A stretch of 24,230 nt of DNA, taken from a virus. Each line of letters starts with the position of its first letter. Position 1 is the stretch's first letter. Shown piece after piece: positions 5,870 to 13,291 of the stretch. The notes under the pieces were generated by a model. The model ran no database searches and was not told the DNA's origin. It saw nothing but the letters and a program-made list of their open reading frames with translations. The translations under genes and the position numbers were made by a program. The stretch is from positions 1 through 24,230 of the IMG/VR virus record IMGVR_UViG_3300044808_000005. One strand, written 5' to 3'.

Positions 5870-5878
5870 CGACCTCGG
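5859..5878 (+). terminator. Small hairpin at the end of the 302-aa gene
   Basis: Bases 5859-5866 pair with 5871-5878 (eight pairs including one G-U) around a 4-base loop that contains most of the stop codon at 5867-5869. The following TAGAATCTCCTT is only weakly T-rich. It may reduce read-through into the promoter at 5889; the evidence is modest. Confidence 0.35.
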
Positions 5879-5888
5879 TAGAATCTCC

Positions 5889-5917
5889 TTGACCGAGCGG
5901 GCCTAGTCTGCTACGGT
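5889..5917 (+). promoter_or_regulatory. Sigma70-type promoter upstream of the structured leader
   Basis: TTGACC (5889-5894), a 17-base spacer and TACGGT (5912-5917). Six bases after the -10 there is a GTG (5924), the same spacing as at the promoters for the 2366 gene and for whiB, so the transcript would start at or near that GTG. Confidence 0.75.
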
Positions 5918-5923
5918 AAAGGT

Positions 5924-6067
5924 GTGAAGTCACGACCGCCGCTCGAGGGACTGGAGCTTTGTCCCTTCATCCTCCCTCGAGCGGTAGGTCGTGCCTCCAA
6001 GGGGGGCGTCGAGCACCCGGTGCGTCGCCGTCGGTCCTCGACTCCCCCCTTGAAGGTCGGAAGCTAG
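5924..6067 (+). CDS. Candidate leaderless leader ORF (47 aa)
   Basis: A 47-codon frame from GTG 5924 to TAG 6065-6067. It starts exactly where the promoter at 5889-5917 would begin transcription, and its stop codon lies at the Shine-Dalgarno of the nuclease gene (6066-6073). The peptide is basic and Pro/Arg-rich (for example LELCPFILPRAVGRA, then VRRRRSS), with no similarity I recognise. The codons cover both long hairpins, so translation would unfold them. It may be a regulatory leader peptide rather than a functional protein, or an accidental open frame in GC-rich DNA. Confidence 0.4.
   Translation: MKSRPPLEGLELCPFILPRAVGRASKGGVEHPVRRRRSSTPPLKVGS
5931..6052 (+). promoter_or_regulatory. Structured 5' leader with two long hairpins and an anti-Shine-Dalgarno loop
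   Basis: Hairpin 1: 5931-5937 pairs with 5987-5993 (7 bp) and 5939-5950 with 5973-5984 (12 bp), separated by a 1x2 internal loop, with a 22-base apical loop. Hairpin 2: 5998-6013 pairs with 6037-6052 with one mismatch in 16. Neither is followed by a T-run, so they are not simple terminators. In the loop of hairpin 1, GTCCCTTC (5961-5968) is perfectly complementary to GAAGGGAC (6067-6074), which contains the Shine-Dalgarno of the nuclease gene. An alternative stem GGGAC (5947-5951) / GTCCC (5961-5965) would compete with this. The layout suggests translational control in cis, or a separate small RNA. Confidence 0.65.
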
Positions 6068-6078
6068 AAGGGACTCTG

Positions 6079-7053
6079 ATGAGCGACGACACCACAACTC
6101 TGCCCAAGATCAGCCTCAACCAGGCATTGACCTGGGATCGCTGTCACTTCCTCTGGAAGCTCAAGTACGTCGACAAGTACGAGAAGCTGCGCCGAGGACA
6201 CAAGATGGAGTTGGGCAACATGGGACACGCCATGTTGTTCGATCTCTACAAGACCGGCCAGGACCACTCGGCCGACTTCGCAAACACCTGGCTCGAGGAC
6301 ATTCCCTCGCTAGATGGTGAGCAGATTCAGAACATCGCCACCGCTGTCTCCATGTTCAAGCTCTACAGGGAGATGTTTAGCCCGCAGGCTGACAAGGGAC
6401 TCACGACCGTCGAGCTCGAGTTCCACTTCGAGGTCGAGCTGGTCACACCGAAGGGCCGTCACTACATCCTCGAGGGCTACATCGACCGCATGTCCGTCGA
6501 TGACCGAGGGCTCCTCTGGATCGAGGACTACAAGTGGACGACAAAGTTCTGGAGCAGCCTCGAGTTGCTCATGGACCCCCAGCTTCCGCTCTACGCAGCC
6601 GCCCTACGTGCTCTGGGTCGCCCGGTACATGGCTGCATGGTCACTCAGGTCAACACGTACCCATACAAGGGTGACAACCGCTCGAAGAAAACCATCGACG
6701 AGTTGTTCAAGCGTGAACGCTTTGCCGTCTCGACTGACCAGACGGATGCTCTTCTCTACGAGTACGGACGTCAGATGGACGAGATCATCGACGCCCAAGA
6801 GTCGGGAGAACCCCTTCGCCGTTCCCTCCGCCGTGACTGTGGTGGAGGAACCACGTATCCCTGCGAGATGCAGGAACCATGCCTCATGGGCTTGAAAGGA
6901 CTCGATCCGGTCAGCTTTCTGGCCATGTCGAGCGACTACCAGCTCAAGGCGCCCCGCCCTGTAGACCGTCAGGACGGAGTGGCAGTACCTCTGCAAACGA
7001 GAACTCGTCTGCCAGAGATCACGGTCGACGACCAAACCATCATCCTCACCTGA
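6079..7053 (+). CDS. Cas4/RecB-like PD-(D/E)XK exonuclease with four-cysteine cluster
   Basis: A 324-residue nuclease of the RecB/Cas4 group. His50 lies in GNMGHAML, Asp136 in LEGYID, Asp150 and Lys152 in WIEDYK (the D-x-K active site), and Gln168/Tyr172 in PQLPLYAAAL (the QxxxY motif). Four cysteines at 22, 254, 262 and 268 match the iron-sulfur cluster layout of Cas4 and AddB: one near the N-terminus, three near the C-terminus. Such enzymes resect DNA ends to give single strands. With the Sak4-like ATPase and ssDNA-binding candidate just downstream it forms a likely recombination module; there is no CRISPR array here. ATG 6079 is chosen over upstream in-frame starts because AGAAGGGA (6066-6073) precedes it and the long leader is structured. 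Confidence 0.85.
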   Translation: MSDDTTTLPKISLNQALTWDRCHFLWKLKYVDKYEKLRRGHKMELGNMGHAMLFDLYKTGQDHSADFANTWLEDIPSLDGEQIQNIATAVSMFKLYREMFSPQADKGLTTVELEFHFEVELVTPKGRHYILEGYIDRMSVDDRGLLWIEDYKWTTKFWSSLELLMDPQLPLYAAALRALGRPVHGCMVTQVNTYPYKGDNRSKKTIDELFKRERFAVSTDQTDALLYEYGRQMDEIIDAQESGEPLRRSLRRDCGGGTTYPCEMQEPCLMGLKGLDPVSFLAMSSDYQLKAPRPVDRQDGVAVPLQTRTRLPEITVDDQTIILT

Positions 7054-7068
7054 AAGGCCACAACGAAC

Positions 7069-7254
7069 ATGGCTGAGATCAAGACCTACAAGAGTGACGT
7101 GGACGACACGGACATCGAGGGCAACGCCCTGGTGATCCTGACCGTCACCCGAGCGGCGGCCGGCGAGAGCAAGACCGTCCACATCTCGGAGGACCAGTTG
7201 GGCGACCTGATGGAGGAGTCCGAGGTCCTCGGCGCCCTGATCCTCTCCGACTGA
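7069..7254 (+). CDS. Small acidic hypothetical protein (61 aa)
   Basis: An acidic 61-residue protein. The first half reads as a beta-hairpin (GNALVILTVTRAAAGESKTV) and the second as an acidic helix (SEDQLGDLMEESEVLGALIL). No family was recognised. It starts 15 bases after the nuclease stop with GAAAGG at good spacing and ends one base before the next start codon. It could bind the nuclease or ATPase encoded on either side, but only position suggests this. Confidence 0.65.
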   Translation: MAEIKTYKSDVDDTDIEGNALVILTVTRAAAGESKTVHISEDQLGDLMEESEVLGALILSD

Positions 7255-7255
7255 C

Positions 7256-7453
7256 GTGGCGGAGTTCGACATCGTTGACGCCAGTGAGGGAGCAGCAAAG
7301 GCGAGTCCGTCTCAACCCCACGTTGATCGGCATTTCATCTTGGACTTGGCAGTTCGTCTCCATGCAGGCGTAGCGCTCGGTCCCGTCAACAACAACGCCG
7401 TCATCGAGACGGCAAGGGAGTTTGAGAGGTACATGTCCGAAACCGCTCCTTGA
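7256..7453 (+). CDS. Small hypothetical protein (65 aa)
   Basis: A 65-residue unrecognised protein starting at GTG 7256, one base after the previous stop, with no independent Shine-Dalgarno, so it is probably coupled. It contains a predicted helix (FILDLAVRLHAGVALG) and a second one near the C-terminus (AVIETAREFERYMSE). Its stop codon (7451-7453) lies inside the -35 box of the promoter for the Sak4-like gene. Confidence 0.6.
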   Translation: MAEFDIVDASEGAAKASPSQPHVDRHFILDLAVRLHAGVALGPVNNNAVIETAREFERYMSETAP

Positions 7454-7477
7454 CTTCTAGGGTCTAGGTGTGATACT
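7450..7477 (+). promoter_or_regulatory. Sigma70-type promoter with dyad around the -10
   Basis: TTGACT (7450-7455), a 16-base spacer and GATACT (7472-7477), with TACTGT (7474-7479) as an alternative -10. An inverted repeat GGGTCT (7460-7465) / AGACCC (7481-7486) brackets the -10 and is a plausible operator. The downstream leader of about 55 bases ends in AGGAGTAGGAGG before ATG 7537. Confidence 0.7.
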
Positions 7478-7536
7478 GTAAGACCCCAAGGTGAAATCCC
7501 CGACACTCCAAGCCAGAGCGCAGGAGTAGGAGGAAC

Positions 7537-8469
7537 ATGAGTGATGTGCCCACATGGATGGAGGGTCAACCCCAGCCATCCGCCCCGGAGGACCCGCATC
7601 CTCCCCAACCCGCCGTGTCAATTCAGGCTCCACAACCTGCGGCCCAAGCTCCGCCTGCCAATGCTCCGGCCATGGCACCGGAGCGGATGGAACTGCTCAA
7701 CCGGATCAACCCGGTGAGCGACAACCCCGGACCCTTCAAGGCGCTCATCTACGGGCCGAAGGGAGTGGGCAAGACGGTGTTCTGCTGTCGAGCCCCTCGT
7801 TGCATCTTGATCGCCGCCGAACCGGGGCAGCGGTCGTTGCTCAACCACCCGGAACTTCGCAACACTCCGGTGCTCCCCGTCAAGTCGTTCAACGACCTCG
7901 ACGAGATCGCCTGGGCCAAGCGGGAAGGCGATCTCGACAGATGGCTCGCCCAACGGTACGGGTGGACCGAGACAGTCATCACGTTCATCATCGACACAGT
8001 GAGCGAGATGGCGATCAAGACAGCCAGCGAGCTGCTCGACAAGGCGTGGCTCAAGGACCAGAACCGCAACCGCTTCATGGTATCGCAAGCCGAGTACCGT
8101 GTACGGAACGAGCTATTCCGGCGCCTCACGGCTGACTATGTTGACCTCGGGGTCAACTTCATCCTCACCGCCCACGAGTCCGAGGTCAAGGACGAGTCGA
8201 CGGGTAGCCTGTTCCTCCGGCCCGACTTGTCGGACGCCATGGCAGGCTCGATCGGGGGGCTGGTCGACGTACAAGGTCGGCTGACCCTCGAAGAAGGAGC
8301 AGATGGCGGCAATTACGTCCGTCGGCTCCAGGTCCACCCGACTCGTCGAGTGGATGCCAAGACACGTATCGGGGGCCTCCCGATCTACGTGGAAAACCCA
8401 TCCATCGAAGCACTCATCACCGCAGGCCAAGGTGCAGACGGCAGAGTGCTGGAAGGAGCATCAGCATGA
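7537..8469 (+). CDS. Sak4-like RecA-fold ATPase (phage recombinase, AAA_24 type)
   Basis: A 310-residue protein. Residues 1-48 are Pro/Gln/Ala-rich and probably disordered. The core has Walker A GPKGVGKT (73-80), a Walker B-like strand ITFIIDT (148-154) and a sensor-like strand FILTAHE (207-213), followed by a beta-rich end. This order and size match the short RecA-fold ATPases of the Sak4 type that phages use for single-strand annealing or strand exchange with an ssDNA-binding partner. That partner is probably the next gene, whose ATG overlaps this stop (ATGA). It has its own promoter at 7450 and a strong Shine-Dalgarno. The exact activity is inferred from family and context. Confidence 0.85.
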   Translation: MSDVPTWMEGQPQPSAPEDPHPPQPAVSIQAPQPAAQAPPANAPAMAPERMELLNRINPVSDNPGPFKALIYGPKGVGKTVFCCRAPRCILIAAEPGQRSLLNHPELRNTPVLPVKSFNDLDEIAWAKREGDLDRWLAQRYGWTETVITFIIDTVSEMAIKTASELLDKAWLKDQNRNRFMVSQAEYRVRNELFRRLTADYVDLGVNFILTAHESEVKDESTGSLFLRPDLSDAMAGSIGGLVDVQGRLTLEEGADGGNYVRRLQVHPTRRVDAKTRIGGLPIYVENPSIEALITAGQGADGRVLEGASA

Positions 8470-9050
8470 CAGACATGACAGGAGGCGGGCTTCCGCAGGG
8501 TATGGCTCCGGGGGGTGACGACTACATCGACCTCGACCTGACGGGAGTAGAGGCGATCCAGGGGTGGCTCCCTGTGCCGAACGGTGTCTACGTCCTCCAG
8601 ATCGCAGACGCCAAGATCGAGCTGGCAAAAGACCCTCGGAACAAGAACATCATCTTCCGAGACGTCGTGGTGGAGCACCCGCAATACACCAACCGCTCCA
8701 TCGGCATCGACCGCATCTTCATCCCGAACCGGGAGACGCAGACGCCCGAGGCCTACGAGAAGACCGCTGGGTTCTTCAAGGGCAAGCTCGAGGCCATCAC
8801 CGGCAGGCCGTACTCGGGCCGCATCAACGTGCGGGAGATGATCGGGCTCAAGTTCAAGGCCGTCGTGATGATGGTCGACGAGGGCTACGGTCTCCAGAAC
8901 AAGATCAACAACTACCTCCCGTACAACGCCGATACGAGCGGCATCGTCGTTCCGCAGACGGCTCCCGTTCCTCGGCCTCCGGGCGGCGGCTCCAATGGCG
9001 GAGGGGGTGCAGTTCAGGACCAGGCAGCAGCGGGACGTTTCCGCATCTAA
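8466..9050 (+). CDS. Probable ssDNA-binding protein (DUF669-like)
   Basis: A 194-residue protein. After a Gly-rich N-terminus, residues about 35-150 show the strand-rich pattern of OB-fold/DUF669-like phage proteins (VPNGVYVLQIADAKIE, then IIFRDVVVEHPQY, a helix FFKGKLEAITG and LKFKAVVMMVDEGYG). The C-terminus is Pro/Gly-rich and ends in AAGRFRI, a flexible tail as in many single-strand binding proteins, though not the classical acidic tip. It overlaps the Sak4-like gene by four bases, the usual partner arrangement. A strong terminator follows, so these two genes probably give a defined transcript. The ssDNA-binding role is inferred from context and fold pattern. Confidence 0.7.
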   Translation: MTDMTGGGLPQGMAPGGDDYIDLDLTGVEAIQGWLPVPNGVYVLQIADAKIELAKDPRNKNIIFRDVVVEHPQYTNRSIGIDRIFIPNRETQTPEAYEKTAGFFKGKLEAITGRPYSGRINVREMIGLKFKAVVMMVDEGYGLQNKINNYLPYNADTSGIVVPQTAPVPRPPGGGSNGGGGAVQDQAAAGRFRI

Positions 9051-9064
9051 GAAGGGACACTCAA

Positions 9065-9108
9065 GGGAGTCCGGCCGGATTAGATACCCGGTCGGGCTCC
9101 CTTCTTTT
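9065..9108 (+). terminator. Intrinsic terminator after the ssDNA-binding gene
   Basis: Bases 9065-9078 pair with 9088-9101 through 14 pairs (two G-U) around a 9-base loop, followed by TTCTTTT (9102-9108). It lies 15 bases after the stop at 9050 and only 18 bases before the next start codon, with no room for a promoter between, so the primase and polymerase genes depend on read-through. Confidence 0.85.
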
Positions 9109-9125
9109 CAGCAGCGAGGAGAGTT

Positions 9126-10880
9126 GTGTCGACTGTCACGCAGTCAATCACTACTTTCCTTGAGACTATATGGGGTGATGAGGAAGGCGTAGCCTACCTC
9201 GCATTCGCAGAGCGTGAACCCGGTGCCTCACGAGTTTCGACGTGGGATCGGAAGTTCTACTCCTGGCCACAGGATGCAGACTCCATTGTTGCCGACGTTA
9301 CGTCCAGGCGTGCGAGGGAGGAAGTGTACTACGCTCCCGCCCTGTTCAACCCTCGAGGAAAGCAAACAGCGGGCAAAGAGGACGTTAAGGGAGCACAAGT
9401 AGTATGGGTGGACTTCGATGGGGCAACGCCCACCGACTTGCTCGGCGTCGCCCCTCCCACAATTCGGGTTCAATCATCGCCCGGTCATGAGCACTGGTAC
9501 TGGCGGCTCGATTCATTCGTCCAGGTAGATCAGCTCGAGCGTATCAACCGAGCACTGGCCTACCTGTTCCATGCCGACTCGTCTGGCTGGGACGCTAACC
9601 AAGTCCTCCGACCACCGGAGACTTTCAACCATAAGCGCAAGGCGAAGGTTGACGTCGTAGAGTTCTCCCAAACGGCCCTCCCTGTAGGGTTTTTTCAAGG
9701 CTTACCCGAGCCTCCTCCGCTCGTGGAAGTACCTGAGCCGACTGAATTGCCGTCGGTCGAGGAAGTGGTGTTCAAGACACCAGTTCCCGAGAAGGTTTCT
9801 ACTCTGTTCCGCTCACAAGTAACTGAGCCTGGACGGGGCAAGGCGTTGATGTTCCTCGGCTATAGTTTTGCCGAGTTGAACCTGACCAACGCCGAAATCC
9901 TCACGCTGCTGTTGCACGCTGACGAGCGATGGGGTAAGTTCTACGGACGATCCGACCGCATGAAGCGGCTCATGGAAATCGTCACTCTGGCACGCCAAAA
10001 GTACCCATTCAAGTCTGAGGGACTTGCAACGGCGTCGATCGAGTTCATGGGGTTCGAGACCCTATTGGCGACCGAGATCAATCTCGAGTGGGTATGGGAA
10101 GGCTGGTTGCAGAAGGGCGGATACATGCTCTTGACTGGTCCTCCGGGGGTGGGTAAAACACAGTTCACTCTGTTCGCTGCGTGCATGTTTGCTCTTGGAC
10201 GTGATGCCTTCGGGCAAAGGATCGCAGAGCCTCGACGCATCGCCCTGTTCAGCCTCGAGATGGGGTTGGCTGACCTCAAGCAATTCATGATCTTGCTCAG
10301 CACACACTTCTCGCAAGAAGATCGTGATGTTCTTGAGAAGAACTTCCTGATCCTCCCCCTAGGTGAGCCTCTATACATCAACCGAGATGACGTCAAGGAA
10401 AAGGTCGAGGCGTCTATCGTGGCGCACAACCTGGATGGTGTCATGTTCGACTCGTTGTCATCCATGAGTGAGGGAGAAATCCGTGACGAAAAGACAGTCA
10501 AGCTCATCATGGATTGGAATGACCATATCCGTGCAAAGTACGGAGTATTTACCTGGATCGTCCATCATCACCGCAAGGCTACGAGTGATAATCGCAAGCC
10601 CAACAAGCTGGATGACGTTTACGGTCCTTATCTTCTTACAGCTCGAGCAACGACCGTATTCTGCCTATGGCCATCTCAGGTTGCAAACGCCCTCGAGGTT
10701 ATACCTCTCAAGGTTCGTCTTACCAGAAAGCCTGATAACTTCTACATTAGACGTGAACCCACTCTTGCCATGAGCAGGGTATCGAACGCTGCAATCATAA
10801 CCGCTGCACCTACAGGGGTGGAGGCGATTGTGGTGGTCGATGAGCCTACTGGTGGCAAGCCGAATCTCGGATTGGGGTAA
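9126..10880 (+). CDS. Bifunctional primase-helicase (prim-pol domain plus RecA-like helicase)
   Basis: A 584-residue two-domain replication protein. The N-terminal third resembles archaeo-eukaryotic-type primases: DFD at 96-98 (metal-binding acidic pair), SPGHEHWYW at 118-126 (the S-x-H motif) and LRPPETFNHK at 161-170 (nucleotide-binding motif). A Pro/Glu linker (about 192-225) leads to an AAA_25/RepA-like helicase: Walker A GPPGVGKT (338-345), FSLEM (375-379), Walker B VMFDS (439-443) and a conserved VHHHRK (479-484). It would unwind the fork and lay down primers for the polymerase encoded next. GTG 9126 is preceded by GAGGAG (9116-9121). Only one base separates its stop from the polymerase ATG. 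Expression should be dampened by the terminator just upstream. Confidence 0.85.
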   Translation: MSTVTQSITTFLETIWGDEEGVAYLAFAEREPGASRVSTWDRKFYSWPQDADSIVADVTSRRAREEVYYAPALFNPRGKQTAGKEDVKGAQVVWVDFDGATPTDLLGVAPPTIRVQSSPGHEHWYWRLDSFVQVDQLERINRALAYLFHADSSGWDANQVLRPPETFNHKRKAKVDVVEFSQTALPVGFFQGLPEPPPLVEVPEPTELPSVEEVVFKTPVPEKVSTLFRSQVTEPGRGKALMFLGYSFAELNLTNAEILTLLLHADERWGKFYGRSDRMKRLMEIVTLARQKYPFKSEGLATASIEFMGFETLLATEINLEWVWEGWLQKGGYMLLTGPPGVGKTQFTLFAACMFALGRDAFGQRIAEPRRIALFSLEMGLADLKQFMILLSTHFSQEDRDVLEKNFLILPLGEPLYINRDDVKEKVEASIVAHNLDGVMFDSLSSMSEGEIRDEKTVKLIMDWNDHIRAKYGVFTWIVHHHRKATSDNRKPNKLDDVYGPYLLTARATTVFCLWPSQVANALEVIPLKVRLTRKPDNFYIRREPTLAMSRVSNAAIITAAPTGVEAIVVVDEPTGGKPNLGLG

Positions 10881-10881
10881 G

Positions 10882-12813
10882 ATGCTAGTTCAGAGTCGTG
10901 AGCAGTTCGACAGTGCCGTAGATGTGCTCCGTGCCACACCGAGGGCAGCCTTCGATACTGAGACAAACGGCTTGCAGGTATACAAAGGACACCGGCTCTG
11001 TGGGGTGGCGGCATATGTCGAGCTTCAACAGCCGTACTCCCTGGGTATCTACTTTCCATTTCGCCACGAGCGAGGAACCAACCTCTTCAACGATTCGGAG
11101 AACCTGCCGCTTGAGTGGCTAGAGGAACTCGGTGGTGTGCTGGAACGTACTGATCTTACTACAATCTGGCACGGATTCCAGTTCGACGCCAAGATGCTTC
11201 GAGCGGATGGGATCGAGGTCAAGGGACCGATCTACGACACTCAAACTATGGCAAAGATTGTCGATGAGAATGCCAAGCATTCGCTCGGTGCTGTCGAGGC
11301 TACCTACCTTGGCACCACGACTAAGAAGGACACCGAGTCGAAGCATCTCAAGCCCTACTTGAAAGGCAAGAAAGACTACTCCAAGGTGCCTCCCCTGGAC
11401 ATGGAGCCTTACGCCATCAACGACACCAGGCTCACGCAGCTAGTCTGGTATCCGCTCGTTGAGGCGTTGAAGGCGCAGGAGATGTGGCACCTGTGGACAG
11501 ACCACGCAGATTTCCTCCGCCAGCTAGTCGAGATGGAGTGGGCAGGCATACCTGTCGATCAGGACCTCGCTCGATCACTGTCCGACAAGACTGAGGCCCG
11601 GATGCGGGAACTAGAGGATGCGATGGGATTCGATCCTCAGAAACGTGCCGTGCTGGCTCGTAACCTGTTCTGTGCTCCACCAGAAGGTCTTGGACTCCGT
11701 ATTCCACGTCGAGTAACATCTGACACCTCCCCCGAGTTTCCTCAAGGCTTGCCGGGTATGGATGAGGAGGAGTTGCTTGGCTGCATGAACCACGATCCCC
11801 TAGCGGACCAGTCCGAACAGGTGGGCAACGACCTCATCTCTAACGTACTGGAATACCGAGGCCTCGTCAAGGCAAATAGTACGTGGTATCGGGGATTCAT
11901 CCAGCACAGCGACAATCGTGGCAGCATCCACCCTAGCTACAACACGATTGGAGACCGAGACAAGTACGGGACGGTCACAAGTCGACTGACTTGCTCCGAG
12001 CCAAATATCCAGCAGCTCCCTCGTGACCCTGAGCGTGCTGTCTACAAGCTGCTCATCCCGGACTGGACCGACATGGACTTCGGAGGGTTGATCCATCGAG
12101 TCTGTCGTCATCGTCTGTACGTGGCGGACTATAGCCAGATTGAGTATCGTCTAGGCTCAGTCTACGCTGACGAAGAAGAAGTTCTCGAGATGTATCGTAT
12201 AGGTGGAGACGTGCATCAGGTGATTGCCAACAAGCTCGGTATCCCTCGCAATGATCCGAGAGGCGGACTAGACGGGAAGAAGGCCAACTTCACCCTCTAC
12301 TATGGAGCGTCCGGGGACACGGCTGCAAAGCTGCTCAAGATTCCAAAGGAGCAGGGGCAGGTCATCCACACTGAGTACTGGCAGGCACTTCCCAAGACAC
12401 GGAAGTTCATCTACCAGTGCACTCGTGCCGCCAAGCAGCGTGGGTACATCAAGCTCTGGAATGGTCGACGCCGACATTTCGTCAATGAGTGGGAGTTCCA
12501 CAAGGCGTTCAACTCACTCATCCAAGGTGGCGCTGCTCAAATCATGGAGCGGAGTATGGTCGAGTTCTTTCGACGTAAGGCTCCCTACAGGGTGGCGTTC
12601 CAGATTCATGACGCACTCGGCTTCATGGTTCCCGACGACTTCCGGGAGAAGTGGCTGGAGGAGATTCAGGAAATCATGGAGTGGCCTACTGCTGAGTTTC
12701 CGATCGCCTTCCCTATCGAGTTCAAGAACATTCACCCCGACCAGGAGATTCATGTCTGCTCATCCGACTGCCTTACCGAAACAGTTACGGATATTGAAGG
12801 AAGCCGGGTTTGA
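10882..12813 (+). CDS. polA: Family A DNA polymerase with 3'-5' exonuclease
   Basis: A 643-residue replicative polymerase. Exonuclease domain: FDTET (Asp25/Glu27), HGFQFD (Asp102) and YAINDTRL (Tyr177/Asp181), so proofreading residues are complete. Polymerase domain: SRLTCSEPNIQQLP (367-380), motif A VADYSQIEYR with Asp416, motif B GKKANFTLYYG (465-475) and motif C QIHDALGF (574-581) with catalytic Asp577. The glutamate that normally follows the motif C aspartate is replaced by Ala578. No 5'-3' exonuclease domain is present, as usual for phage enzymes. ATG 10882 is chosen because it directly follows the primase-helicase stop; upstream in-frame starts lie inside that gene. It shares 62 bases with the endonuclease VII-like gene. 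Confidence 0.95.
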   Translation: MLVQSREQFDSAVDVLRATPRAAFDTETNGLQVYKGHRLCGVAAYVELQQPYSLGIYFPFRHERGTNLFNDSENLPLEWLEELGGVLERTDLTTIWHGFQFDAKMLRADGIEVKGPIYDTQTMAKIVDENAKHSLGAVEATYLGTTTKKDTESKHLKPYLKGKKDYSKVPPLDMEPYAINDTRLTQLVWYPLVEALKAQEMWHLWTDHADFLRQLVEMEWAGIPVDQDLARSLSDKTEARMRELEDAMGFDPQKRAVLARNLFCAPPEGLGLRIPRRVTSDTSPEFPQGLPGMDEEELLGCMNHDPLADQSEQVGNDLISNVLEYRGLVKANSTWYRGFIQHSDNRGSIHPSYNTIGDRDKYGTVTSRLTCSEPNIQQLPRDPERAVYKLLIPDWTDMDFGGLIHRVCRHRLYVADYSQIEYRLGSVYADEEEVLEMYRIGGDVHQVIANKLGIPRNDPRGGLDGKKANFTLYYGASGDTAAKLLKIPKEQGQVIHTEYWQALPKTRKFIYQCTRAAKQRGYIKLWNGRRRHFVNEWEFHKAFNSLIQGGAAQIMERSMVEFFRRKAPYRVAFQIHDALGFMVPDDFREKWLEEIQEIMEWPTAEFPIAFPIEFKNIHPDQEIHVCSSDCLTETVTDIEGSRV

Positions 12814-13291
12814 GCTAACCGAACAACAGATAGAGGACTATTGGGCTACTCTAAAAGAGTGCTCGTCTTGTAAAACCTCACAACCAAGAACCGAGTTTGG
12901 TTTCAGTGAGAAGAACACAGACGGATTTCTCTCCAAATGTAGAGACTGCCTCAGTAGATATAGACAAACCAACGTCTATGGTATAACTGAGGAGGAACTA
13001 AAAGCTCTTCTCAGTTATCAGGGATTGAAGTGCGCCATCTGCAAACGTTATCTCACGCAGATGTCCAAGAAAAAGAAAACCAGAGTGTTCAGCGTAGATC
13101 ATAACCACAAGACCGGACGGGTAAGAGGTCTCTTGTGTTTTGTCTGCAACCGAACTCTACTAGGCATGTTCACTGAGGAGCGATTGCCTGAGATATTTAG
13201 GCGAGCAGCAGATTACCTCGAAAATCCACCAGCATTGGAGGCGATAGGTGAGCGGTTCATCCCTAAAAAAGAACCTGGAGATACTACGTAA
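12752..13291 (+). CDS. Endonuclease VII-like / HNH-type nuclease
   Basis: A 179-residue nuclease. Residues about 33-65 hold a first zinc site (CSSCKTSQP, then CRDCLSRYR). Residues 80-140 contain LKCAICKRY, VDHNHKTGRVRGLLC and FVCNRTLLGMF, the His-rich active site and zinc-bound core of the recombination endonuclease VII family, which cleave branched DNA in T4; many phage copies act as homing nucleases. ATG 12752 (AGGAG four bases before it) lies inside the polymerase gene; the frame is open further upstream, but that part is a shadow of the polymerase. The gene is clearly AT-richer than its neighbours and its codon use differs, pointing to recent acquisition. Confidence 0.85.
   Translation: MSAHPTALPKQLRILKEAGFELTEQQIEDYWATLKECSSCKTSQPRTEFGFSEKNTDGFLSKCRDCLSRYRQTNVYGITEEELKALLSYQGLKCAICKRYLTQMSKKKKTRVFSVDHNHKTGRVRGLLCFVCNRTLLGMFTEERLPEIFRRAADYLENPPALEAIGERFIPKKEPGDTT

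Noticed and set aside
6079-7053. The Cas4-like nuclease as part of a CRISPR-Cas adaptation module
   Set aside because: There is no Cas1, Cas2 or repeat-spacer array in the window; the neighbours are phage recombination genes.
6604-7272. A 222-residue open frame on the minus strand
   Set aside because: It lies entirely antisense to the Cas4-like gene, its motifs and good codon use; it has no Shine-Dalgarno or recognisable domain.
7491-7529. A 12-codon GTG frame after the 7450 promoter that begins with the same three residues (M-K-S) as the 5924 frame
   Set aside because: It is very short, is 13 bases rather than six from the -10, and a strong Shine-Dalgarno for the true gene follows. The similarity is too small to support a leader peptide.
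12302-12751. An N-terminal extension of the endonuclease VII-like protein of about 150 residues
   Set aside because: The extension is Ser/Arg-rich, is read from DNA that encodes the conserved polymerase motifs B and C in another frame, and contains no domain.
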